NCBI GenBank assembly: GCA_000156155.1
Contig: DS995299.1
Coordinates: 1,270,327 to 1,334,326 of the forward strand
Direction of reading: 5' to 3'
Source of the DNA: a beta proteobacterium KB13
Lineage (GTDB): Bacteria > Pseudomonadota > Gammaproteobacteria > Burkholderiales > Methylophilaceae
DNA: 64,000 nucleotides
Shown in pieces: positions 22,137-30,010 of this stretch. The translations under genes were made by a program, and so were the position numbers. Numbering within the stretch: the first letter of the stretch is position 1; each line of letters begins with the position of its first letter. The notes beneath the pieces are model-generated. The model ran no database searches. It worked only from the letters and a program-made list of their open reading frames with translations, and was not told the origin of the DNA.

Positions 22137-23506
22137 GCTTTATCAAATAACTTTAATGAAACGCCTAAAGAGCCAACTTTTTTGGTTGCATCTTTATCTT
22201 GTTCGGGGTTAATCGAAAACTGCTTAAAAATATAATAAGTACCAGCGCCAAAGACAAGAAAATAAGTCACAATAAATACCAAAAGGGAAGTTGCTACTGC
22301 AGGTGCATCAATCGGTGACACTGAATCCACGGTTCTTAATACACCATACACTGTGAATGGTTGTCTTCCCACTTCAGTGGTTACCCATCCAGCTATGACG
22401 GCAATAAATCCAGCTGGGCCCATAAGCAGACATATTTGGTGAAACAACCTAGTTGAATAAAACAGGTTTTTAAATCTTAAGAAAAGGCTCCATAAACCCA
22501 AAGCTATCATAGCCATGCCAATACCAACCATAATACGAAATGACCAGAAGATGATCTCAGCAGGTGGAATCTCATCGGCAGGAAAATCTCTAAGGCCTTT
22601 GATTTCTGCATCAAAATCATGCTTTAAAATCATACTTCCTAATTTTGGAATCTCAACAATGGAATTAATCTCCATGGCATCATCATCAGGTATGCCGAAT
22701 AAAATTAATGGAGCCCCCTTCTTGGTTTCATAATGGCCCTCCATCGCAGCAATTTTTGCGGGCTGATATTCCAATGTATTGAGTCCATGCATATCTCCTG
22801 CAACTAATTGCAATGGGGCAACGATAGCAGCCATCCACATAGCCATGGAGAGCATGGTGCGTGCGCATAAATTTTTATTGTTCTTTAAAAGGTGCCATGC
22901 ACCCACGGCTCCTACAACAAACGCGGTGGTTAAGTACGCAGCCATCAACATGTGCACAAGTCGATATGGAAAAGAAGGATTAAAAATAATTTGAATCCAA
23001 TCCTCAGGCACAAACTGCCCGACCTCATTGATGCTAAAACCTGCTGGGGTATGCATCCAACTATTCACAGATAAGATCCAGAACGCTGAAAAAAATGTTC
23101 CAAAGGCCACCATGAGAGTGGCAAAGAAGTGAAGTTGTTTGCCGACCTTGTTCATGCCAAATAACATAATGCCTAGGAAACCTGCTTCTAAGAAGAATGC
23201 GGACAAGACCTCATAACCCATTAATGGCCCAAGGACTGGTCCGGTCTTATCTGAAAATACTGACCAATTGGTTCCAAATTGATAACTCATGACGATGCCA
23301 GAAACAACGCCCATACCAAATGCGATGGCAAATATCTTTAACCAATAATTAAATAGATTTAAATAACGATCTTCTTTTTTCCATAACCACAGTCCTTCGA
23401 GAACGGCAAGGTAGGATGCGAGACCAATGGTAAAAGCAGGAAAAATAATGTGGAAACTGACCACAAAGGCAAACTGGAAACGGGCTAAATCAATGGCTTC
23501 AAACAT
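22133..23506 (-). CDS. cydA: Cytochrome bd-type quinol oxidase subunit I (cyanide-insensitive type)
   Basis: Haem-bearing subunit of the high-affinity terminal oxidase. The ATG at 23506 is preferred over an upstream in-frame TTG because it puts the axial haem ligand at His19 (SFHIIFP), as in E. coli. It gives 457 residues. The quinol-binding Q loop is short, as in CioA-type oxidases, and TTEVGRQPFTVYG carries the GRQP motif. A triple AT repeat with a 10-base period lies directly upstream. Confidence 0.93.
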   Translation of the reverse strand: MFEAIDLARFQFAFVVSFHIIFPAFTIGLASYLAVLEGLWLWKKEDRYLNLFNYWLKIFAIAFGMGVVSGIVMSYQFGTNWSVFSDKTGPVLGPLMGYEVLSAFFLEAGFLGIMLFGMNKVGKQLHFFATLMVAFGTFFSAFWILSVNSWMHTPAGFSINEVGQFVPEDWIQIIFNPSFPYRLVHMLMAAYLTTAFVVGAVGAWHLLKNNKNLCARTMLSMAMWMAAIVAPLQLVAGDMHGLNTLEYQPAKIAAMEGHYETKKGAPLILFGIPDDDAMEINSIVEIPKLGSMILKHDFDAEIKGLRDFPADEIPPAEIIFWSFRIMVGIGMAMIALGLWSLFLRFKNLFYSTRLFHQICLLMGPAGFIAVIAGWVTTEVGRQPFTVYGVLRTVDSVSPIDAPAVATSLLVFIVTYFLVFGAGTYYIFKQFSINPEQDKDATKKVGSLGVSLKLFDKA

Positions 23507-23513
23507 AAGCAAG

Positions 23514-23543
23514 ATTATATAACATTATATAAAATTATATAAT
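23514..23543. promoter_or_regulatory. Three 10-base-period copies of ATTATATAA upstream of cydA
   Basis: ATTATATAA occurs at 23514-23522, 23524-23532 and 23534-23542, each one helical turn from the next. The last is part of a perfect palindrome ATTATATAAT. It ends 8 bases before the cydA ATG, in the 43-base gap after the SDR gene. It may be an operator or simply AT-rich leader sequence. Confidence 0.5.
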
Positions 23544-23549
23544 ATATTT

Positions 23550-24314
23550 TTATAAATTAATTTTCTTTTTCCCTGGAGAATTCTTTGCCAAGAGATCCCA
23601 GAGCCAGTTGGGAAGGATATGCATTATTTTAGCAATGATTGACATTTGCCATGGCAGGATCGCGTGAGACTTTTTTTTATTAATTATTTTAATTATTTTT
23701 TTTGCTGCACTTTCAGCATTAATTAAAAAGGGCATCGGATAATTATTGATATCAGTCATTGGCGTTTTTATATAGCCAGGAGAAATGGTGGTCACAAATA
23801 TATTAAATTTTTTTAATTCGACACGAATGCTTTCCATGTAGTTTATGAGTGCTGATTTTGATGAGCTATAAGCACCAGCCCCGGGAAGCCCCCTGATTCC
23901 TGCAACTGAGGCAACAGCAACTAATTGCCCTTGTTTGTTTTGGATAAAATCCCCAACAAAAGGATTAAAAGTGTTTAAAACACCATGAAAATTAATTTGA
24001 AAAATCTTTTGAATAATTTCTAAATCTTTTGAATCAGCGGCGAGTGTTCCAGAACTGACTCCGGCATTAGCAATAACAATATCAGGACAACCACACAGCT
24101 GCTTAAACTTATCTGCTGCCTTTTGCATTGAGACAACATTTTCAACATGGGCTGGCAAAACGAAGGATGTGCATTGCAATTGTTTTTGTAATGCGAGTAA
24201 TCTTTTTTTATTACGACCCACAAGGCCCAGGCTAACATTCTGAGCATCCAGTTGTTTAGCTATGGCCCAGCCTATTCCTGAAGATGCTCCGGTAATAAAT
24301 ATTTTTTTGGACAA
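23550..24314 (-). CDS. Short-chain dehydrogenase/reductase
   Basis: NAD(P)-dependent oxidoreductase of the classical SDR family with unknown substrate. TGASSGIG is at 8-15, NAG at 83-85, the catalytic Ser near 136 and YSSSK at 149-153. The length is 254 residues and the C-terminus contains a hydrophobic stretch that could touch the membrane. It follows dsbA by 4 bases. The order argS-SPOR-dsbA-SDR is familiar from betaproteobacterial genomes. Confidence 0.9.
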   Translation of the reverse strand: MSKKIFITGASSGIGWAIAKQLDAQNVSLGLVGRNKKRLLALQKQLQCTSFVLPAHVENVVSMQKAADKFKQLCGCPDIVIANAGVSSGTLAADSKDLEIIQKIFQINFHGVLNTFNPFVGDFIQNKQGQLVAVASVAGIRGLPGAGAYSSSKSALINYMESIRVELKKFNIFVTTISPGYIKTPMTDINNYPMPFLINAESAAKKIIKIINKKKSHAILPWQMSIIAKIMHILPNWLWDLLAKNSPGKKKINL

Positions 24315-24318
24315 TATT

Positions 24319-24942
24319 TTATTTTTGGGAACGGATAGACTCTAAAATTCCATTGGTGACATCAATGGCATTTTTTGGACCACCAGCCATTGTTGATGAG
24401 GTAATGTAAGAGCCATTAATGATAAGAGTAGGCACCCCTGTGGCTCCTGCACTTCGAAACATTTGGTTAGCCTTTTTTAGTTTAGATTCCATAGAAAATG
24501 ATTTAAATGCAGCCTTTACTTTATCTGTATCCAGTTTTGCATTGGTCGCAATCCACTTAATCGCACCCGCTTCATCAACAGGACTGAGTGTTTTATCTTT
24601 ATGAATCGCTTCAAACATTTTGCTGTGCAGATCATCTAACACCTCGAGTGACTCCATTGCATAAAAGGCTCTAGCCATTGGAATCCAGTCACGTCTTGGA
24701 ACAGCAGGCACTTTTTTGAAGACCACATCTTTGGGTAAGGATGCTTGCCATTTTTTAAGTTCAGGCTCAAACGAATAGCAGTGACCACAACCGTACCAAA
24801 ACATCTCAACCACTTCTATTTTATCTTTTGACTCTGTGGCAATTTTTTCTTTAGTTGGCTTGAAATTGACATTCAGTTGGGGATCAACCGCGTGTGCAAA
24901 TTGAAAGATAAAAAAACAAAATAGAAAAAATATTTTTTTCAT
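24319..24942 (-). CDS. dsbA: Thiol:disulfide interchange protein DsbA
   Basis: Periplasmic oxidase that introduces disulfide bonds into exported proteins. It has a signal peptide (about 1-18), the active site CGHC at 52-55, and a cis-Pro loop TGVPTLIING near the end. The length is 207 residues. Its substrates here may include the Cys-rich pilins and adhesins encoded at 29-35 kb and 62-64 kb (inference). Confidence 0.95.
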   Translation of the reverse strand: MKKIFFLFCFFIFQFAHAVDPQLNVNFKPTKEKIATESKDKIEVVEMFWYGCGHCYSFEPELKKWQASLPKDVVFKKVPAVPRRDWIPMARAFYAMESLEVLDDLHSKMFEAIHKDKTLSPVDEAGAIKWIATNAKLDTDKVKAAFKSFSMESKLKKANQMFRSAGATGVPTLIINGSYITSSTMAGGPKNAIDVTNGILESIRSQK

Positions 24943-24966
24943 TACTAATCCTTAAAATAATATTAT

Positions 24967-25515
24967 TTAATCTTTGGGCTTTGTGAGCTTAATTAAGTTC
25001 GCTTTAAATCCTTCTTTAATTAGATTTTCACGAATTTTTTTTGCTTGATCGATATCTTCATATGGTCCAACACTGACCCTATGGAAGGTATCATCTCCAA
25101 TTCTTGCAGACATAATCACCGACTCGTAGCTCATCAAGGCTAGTTTCGCTTTTAAATTATCTGCCTGGGATTCTTCAGAAAATGCACCTACTTGTAAGTA
25201 GTATTGTATAGCTCGATCATCCTTGTTCTGAGTAGTATCTTTGCTGTATGTTTCTTGGCTTTCAGGTAAGTTATCATAAAAATCAAAAGAAGCCTCCTCA
25301 TCAATTGCGATAACATCTTCATCACCAAATGCAGAATTTATCTCAATGCATGCCCCTTCGGTGTCTTTAAAAATAAAAGGTGATTTTCCACTGGTAATAA
25401 ATAAGGTGACTCCAATCGAAAGAAGGATACCTAATAAGACACCAATAAATAAACCGTTGGTAAATAATGCCTGCGTTTGATTAATATCTTTTTTTGTTCG
25501 ATAGTCTTGAGCCAT
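24967..25515 (-). CDS. SPOR-domain membrane protein (FtsN/DedD-like)
   Basis: Inner-membrane protein with a short cytoplasmic N-terminus, one transmembrane helix (about 20-43), an acidic linker and a C-terminal SPOR domain (about 106-180, YYLQVGAFSEESQADNLK). SPOR domains bind denuded peptidoglycan at division sites, so a role in cell division or wall remodelling is likely. It lies between argS (8-base gap) and dsbA. Confidence 0.88.
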   Translation of the reverse strand: MAQDYRTKKDINQTQALFTNGLFIGVLLGILLSIGVTLFITSGKSPFIFKDTEGACIEINSAFGDEDVIAIDEEASFDFYDNLPESQETYSKDTTQNKDDRAIQYYLQVGAFSEESQADNLKAKLALMSYESVIMSARIGDDTFHRVSVGPYEDIDQAKKIRENLIKEGFKANLIKLTKPKD

Positions 25516-25523
25516 ATATACTC

Positions 25524-27191
25524 CTACATTTTATTTGGGGCTGAAACGCCTAACAATTGTAACCCATTTCTTAGTACATTTTTGGTGGCTAAAATGAGCG
25601 CCAGTCTCGCACATTTAATGTTTTGGTCGTCAATCAAAAATTTATTGGCATTGTAGTAGCTATGAAAGTCACCGGCAAGGTCCTTTAAAAAAGTAGCAAT
25701 ATAATGCGGTGAGCTTTCCTCAGCAGCCAAGCTGATTATCTCCGGAAACTCTGAAAGTCTTTTAATGAGCTGATGTTCATGTTTGGTCGAAAGAAGGACT
25801 TCGTTAAATTGTAAAAGTTGATCTTGTCCTAATTCGGATTGATTTAATACTGCACAAATTCTAGCGTGGGCGTATTGAATGTAATAAACCGGATTCTCGT
25901 TGGTTTGCGAAGTAGCTAGATCAATATCAAAGACTAGTTGTGAATCAGGTTTACGGGCAATTAAGAAAAAACGGGTGGCATCACAACCCACCTGATCAAT
26001 AAGGTCACGTAACGTGACATAGCTGCCAGCTCTTTTGGATATCTTAACTTCTTGATTATTTTTGGTGACGGTGACCATCTGATGGAGAACGTATTCTGGC
26101 CAGTCTTGAGGAATCTTTTTTTGTAATCCCTGTAAGCCAGCACGAACCCGGGTAATGGTGCTGTGATGATCGGCCCCTTGTTCGTTAATGACGCGCACGA
26201 ACCCTCGTTGCCACTTATTTAAATGATAGGCAACATCAGGTACAAAGTAGGTGTACCCACCGTCCGATTTGACCATGACCCTGTCTTTATCATCTCCAAA
26301 GTCAGTCGTTCTCAACCACGTCGCATCTTCTTTTTTATAGGCAAAGCCGTTGTCGGTTAATAGTTGTACGACTTCATGAACAGCCTCATTTTCATAAAAA
26401 CTAGACTCCAATGTAAATACATCAAAATGGGTTTGGAAGGCCGCTAAGTCAATATTCTGTTCATTTCTTAAAAAGGCAACACTAAATTGTTTAATGGCTT
26501 CAAGATCATCGACATTTCCAGTCGCCGTGACCGTCTCACGATCGACAGTGATGCTGGATAATATTTTAAAAGCCTCAGCGATCTCAAGAATGTAATCTCC
26601 ACGATAGCCGTCTTCAGGAAAATCTGCATCCTCAGGTGTGACCCCTTTTAATCGAGATTGCACAGATAGAGCGAGGTTATTGATTTGTTGCCCAGCATCG
26701 TTGTAATAAAACTCGCGAGTGACTTCCCAGCCATTGGCATCCATGATGCGAGCCAATGAATCGCCAATTGCTGCCCCACGACCGTGACCAATATGGAGAG
26801 GTCCGGTTGGGTTGGCTGACACAAATTCAACCTGTAATTTTTGTTTTGCGCCGCTGGTGTTTCTCCCGTATTGATCATCCTTTTGAATAATCTCTTTAAT
26901 AATTAAAGAGCGACCGATGTCACTTAGATGAAAGTTAATGAAACCAGGACCTGCAAGTTCTAATTTACTAAAGAGCTGTTCTGATCCGACTTGATCGATA
27001 ATCAGCTGGGCCACCTCGCGAGGATTTTTTTTCATTCCTTTAGCTAATTGAAGGGCAATGTTGGATGAATAATCTCCGTGCTCGAGTGTTTTTGGACGTT
27101 CAATGTGAATATCAACTTCAGAAATTTCAATGTTTAATTGTTGTAAGGCGTCACTAAGGATGTTAGATATCTGATTTTTCACGTGCAGCAT
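25524..27191 (-). CDS. argS: Arginyl-tRNA synthetase
   Basis: Charges tRNA-Arg. It is a class I synthetase with HIGH at 133-136, a KMSKS-like KISKR, and the C-terminal anticodon-binding domain ending LLGVSAPNKM, typical of ArgS. Length is 555 residues. It heads a leftward operon and is divergent from priA across 56 bases. Confidence 0.97.
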   Translation of the reverse strand: MLHVKNQISNILSDALQQLNIEISEVDIHIERPKTLEHGDYSSNIALQLAKGMKKNPREVAQLIIDQVGSEQLFSKLELAGPGFINFHLSDIGRSLIIKEIIQKDDQYGRNTSGAKQKLQVEFVSANPTGPLHIGHGRGAAIGDSLARIMDANGWEVTREFYYNDAGQQINNLALSVQSRLKGVTPEDADFPEDGYRGDYILEIAEAFKILSSITVDRETVTATGNVDDLEAIKQFSVAFLRNEQNIDLAAFQTHFDVFTLESSFYENEAVHEVVQLLTDNGFAYKKEDATWLRTTDFGDDKDRVMVKSDGGYTYFVPDVAYHLNKWQRGFVRVINEQGADHHSTITRVRAGLQGLQKKIPQDWPEYVLHQMVTVTKNNQEVKISKRAGSYVTLRDLIDQVGCDATRFFLIARKPDSQLVFDIDLATSQTNENPVYYIQYAHARICAVLNQSELGQDQLLQFNEVLLSTKHEHQLIKRLSEFPEIISLAAEESSPHYIATFLKDLAGDFHSYYNANKFLIDDQNIKCARLALILATKNVLRNGLQLLGVSAPNKM

Positions 27192-27247
27192 TTTTAAAAA
27201 AAATATTATTTTACCTGAGACCTTATGACAGATATAGTAAATCTCAT

Positions 27248-29425
27248 ATGAATTTAAAAGAATCTCAAATCATTAAAGTCGCCATCGATGTCCCCGTAGA
27301 CGATTTATTTGATTATCGATGTAGTGAGCAGGTTGATGTTGGCCAGTTTGTGGTGGTCCCATTTGGATCAAGAAAATTAATTGGCATTGTCGTTGAGGTG
27401 GATGTGAATACCACCCTCCCACTTAATAAAATAAAAGAGGTCATTCGGGTCGATGAGGAATCACTGTTTAATACGGAACTATTTAAGCTATTTCGATTTG
27501 TTGCGAGCTACTATCAATACCCGATTGGTCAGACCATTCACACCGCGGTCCCTTCCCGAATTAAACAGGGAGTAACCAGGGGCAAGAAAAAAAATTATAT
27601 CTTTAATGCATCCAACAACTTATCGTATGAGGTGATTCATGGCTTTCCAAAAAACCAAAAGAACTTAATCAAAATAGCGACTCAGTTATTAACTCAACCG
27701 ATGAATGAAATAGAACTCAAAACAGTGAGTAACTGGAAGAAGCACATTGAGTATCTAATCAATCATGACTTAGTCACACAAGTAGAAATTACCCCTGAAG
27801 CTCCTCAGCACTCAGCACCATTAATATTGAATTCAGAACAGTCAGAGATCGTCGAACAAATAAAAAAAACAAAAGGCTTTGAGGCATTTTTAATTCATGG
27901 CATCACGGGGAGCGGCAAGACCGAGGTGTACATGCATCTGATTGATAGCCTCATAAAAAATGAAGGTCAGGTGTTGGTGATGGTGCCGGAAATTAACCTC
28001 ACCCCCCAGCTGGAAGATCGTTTCCAATCTCGTTTTCACACCAAAAAAATTGTCTCGTTGCACAGTCATTTATCTCAACCCGACCGACTAGAAAATTGGC
28101 GCCTCGCCAAATCAGGTGAAGCACAAATTGTCATAGGCACCCGACTATCGGTGTTCACCCCGTTCAAAAACTTAACCGCCATCATGATGGACGAGGAGCA
28201 TGACATGTCCTTCAAGCAGCAGGACAACCTGCGTTACCATGCAAGGGATGTCGGCATGATGAGGGCAAAGTTACTGAATATCCCCTTCATCGCAGGCAGC
28301 GCCACACCCTCCATGGAGATATGGCACCGAGCCGTGAATGAAAAAAAATTAAAATTATTGAGCTTAACAAAGAGGGCCAATGAGGATGCCACACTACCCC
28401 GAGTGGATCTTATTAAAACCAGTCAGGATTTAGATGAGCCCCTATCCACTTATTTAAAAGATGCGATTCAACATCGCCTGGATCAACAACAACAGGTCTT
28501 GATCTTTATTAATCGTCGAGGATTTGCCCCGGTTCTGTTTTGTTCCTCTTGTGGCTGGCAGGCTGACTGCAATAGGTGTAGCTCGAAGTTGGTGGTGCAT
28601 AAAAATAAACAACAATTGCGTTGCCATCATTGTGATTATCAAAGAACCATTGATTCTAGTTGTCAGGAGTGTGGCAACGTGGACTTGATGACCTTAGGAA
28701 AGGGAACCCAGAAGATTGAAGAACAGCTGGCACGACTCTTTCCTTTAGCTAGAATAAAGCGAGTGGATCGAGACACCATCAAGAATAAAAAGGATTTGGA
28801 TCAGCTCTATGCCGACATGCATGACCAGAAGCTGGATATTTTAGTGGGCACGCAAATGTTGTCCAAAGGACACGACTTTCCTCATTTAACCCTGGTCGGT
28901 ATCTTAGATGCAGACCATGCTCTATATAGTTCTGATTTTAGGGCGGGGGAGCGTTTATTTTCTCAACTGGTGCAGGTGGCAGGACGCTCAGGGCGAGCCT
29001 CGATAAAGGGTGAGGTGGTGATTGAGACTAATTTCCCCGAACACCCTTTGTACAAAAAAATACAGTCACAAGATTTTAATGGGTTTGCAAAAGAGGAGCT
29101 GCAGTTGAGAAAAGAATTACATTTTCCTCCGTTTGTCATGCAGGCCATGTTAAAGACAGAGTCTAAAAATAAAAAATATTTAGAAGCATTCGTGACTCAG
29201 TGTTTTCAGTTCATGAGTAATTTACCAAGCAAGGTCACATGCTTTCCACCGGTGAGACCTTACCTTGAGCGTCTACAAGGATTTGAACGCTCGCATATTT
29301 ATATGCAATCAAATAATCGAACAGAACTCAATCATTTCCTAAGTGAATTGCGTTCATTTATTAGCGCCATGAAGATATCCTCCCGAGTCAAATGGGTGAT
29401 CGATGTCGATCCTGTTGAATTTTAG
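27248..29425 (+). CDS. priA: Primosomal replication-restart helicase PriA
   Basis: Restarts stalled forks by recognising fork DNA and loading the replicative helicase. It has 725 residues: an N-terminal 3'-end-binding domain, Walker A GITGSGKT (Lys224), DEEH, and the zinc-binding Cys clusters CSSCGWQADCNRC and CHHC/CQECG. It lies alone on the plus strand and is followed by a hairpin at 29452-29470. Confidence 0.97.
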   Translation: MNLKESQIIKVAIDVPVDDLFDYRCSEQVDVGQFVVVPFGSRKLIGIVVEVDVNTTLPLNKIKEVIRVDEESLFNTELFKLFRFVASYYQYPIGQTIHTAVPSRIKQGVTRGKKKNYIFNASNNLSYEVIHGFPKNQKNLIKIATQLLTQPMNEIELKTVSNWKKHIEYLINHDLVTQVEITPEAPQHSAPLILNSEQSEIVEQIKKTKGFEAFLIHGITGSGKTEVYMHLIDSLIKNEGQVLVMVPEINLTPQLEDRFQSRFHTKKIVSLHSHLSQPDRLENWRLAKSGEAQIVIGTRLSVFTPFKNLTAIMMDEEHDMSFKQQDNLRYHARDVGMMRAKLLNIPFIAGSATPSMEIWHRAVNEKKLKLLSLTKRANEDATLPRVDLIKTSQDLDEPLSTYLKDAIQHRLDQQQQVLIFINRRGFAPVLFCSSCGWQADCNRCSSKLVVHKNKQQLRCHHCDYQRTIDSSCQECGNVDLMTLGKGTQKIEEQLARLFPLARIKRVDRDTIKNKKDLDQLYADMHDQKLDILVGTQMLSKGHDFPHLTLVGILDADHALYSSDFRAGERLFSQLVQVAGRSGRASIKGEVVIETNFPEHPLYKKIQSQDFNGFAKEELQLRKELHFPPFVMQAMLKTESKNKKYLEAFVTQCFQFMSNLPSKVTCFPPVRPYLERLQGFERSHIYMQSNNRTELNHFLSELRSFISAMKISSRVKWVIDVDPVEF

Positions 29426-29451
29426 TAAAAGGCCATGTTAAAATTTTTCTG

Positions 29452-29470
29452 ACCACTTTACTAAAGTGGT
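29452..29470. terminator. Hairpin after priA, before the pilin gene
   Basis: ACCACTTT and AAAGTGGT form an 8-base perfect stem around ACT. The following TTCATATTT is only a weak T run, so it may terminate priA inefficiently or act as an operator for the pilin cassette, whose ATG lies 21 bases further on. Confidence 0.45.
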
Positions 29471-29490
29471 TTCATATTTGAGGGGATGAC

Positions 29491-29994
29491 ATGCAATACA
29501 TTAAATCAGGATTTTCACTAATCGAATTACTTATCGTTGTTGCGATCATCGGGATCTTGGCTGCGATTGGGACCGTCGGTTATCAAAACTACATCGATGG
29601 TACGAGGGAGGCGGTGACAGAAAATGTCTCGGATGAATTAACTCGGACACTCGAAAGAGATTTGATATTAGTTACTAGTGGTCAAGAAGCGGGCTCAGAC
29701 GTCCTTGAAAATCTAACCCAAAATTCAGTCTGTGAGAACTATGCGACAGAGATGGTGGCATATGCACAAGACTCTCTAGCCGGAGAGGGAGCCTCTATCT
29801 TAGAACGATCCGCGGCTGCAATTTATGGCCCCGACCTTGAGGGTGTTGGAAGTGAGTTGCCTGGTCGTAATCAGTTAGTAATTTATTGTAATGTAAAAAC
29901 AGCCACACCGAATAACTCTAATTTTTTAATTCGCAACTGTCACTGTAAAAGTGACTCATGTAGCTGGGACGCTACCTGCCCAAGACCTTGGTAA
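29491..29994 (+). CDS. Type IV pilin-like protein (cassette 1)
   Basis: A class III signal: short leader ending Gly, then FSLIELLIVVAIIGILAA with Glu at +5, the assembly helix of type IV pilins. The helix continues GYQNYIDGT, identical to the same stretch in the pilins at 34700 and 57795, while the remainder is unrelated. The C-terminal part carries six cysteines and ends CPRPW. The length of 167 residues suits a pilin or minor pilin. The next gene, 16 bases on, encodes a large secreted protein that probably works with it. Confidence 0.85.
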   Translation: MQYIKSGFSLIELLIVVAIIGILAAIGTVGYQNYIDGTREAVTENVSDELTRTLERDLILVTSGQEAGSDVLENLTQNSVCENYATEMVAYAQDSLAGEGASILERSAAAIYGPDLEGVGSELPGRNQLVIYCNVKTATPNNSNFLIRNCHCKSDSCSWDATCPRPW

Positions 29995-30010
29995 GTAAGA
30001 GAGGAAAAAA

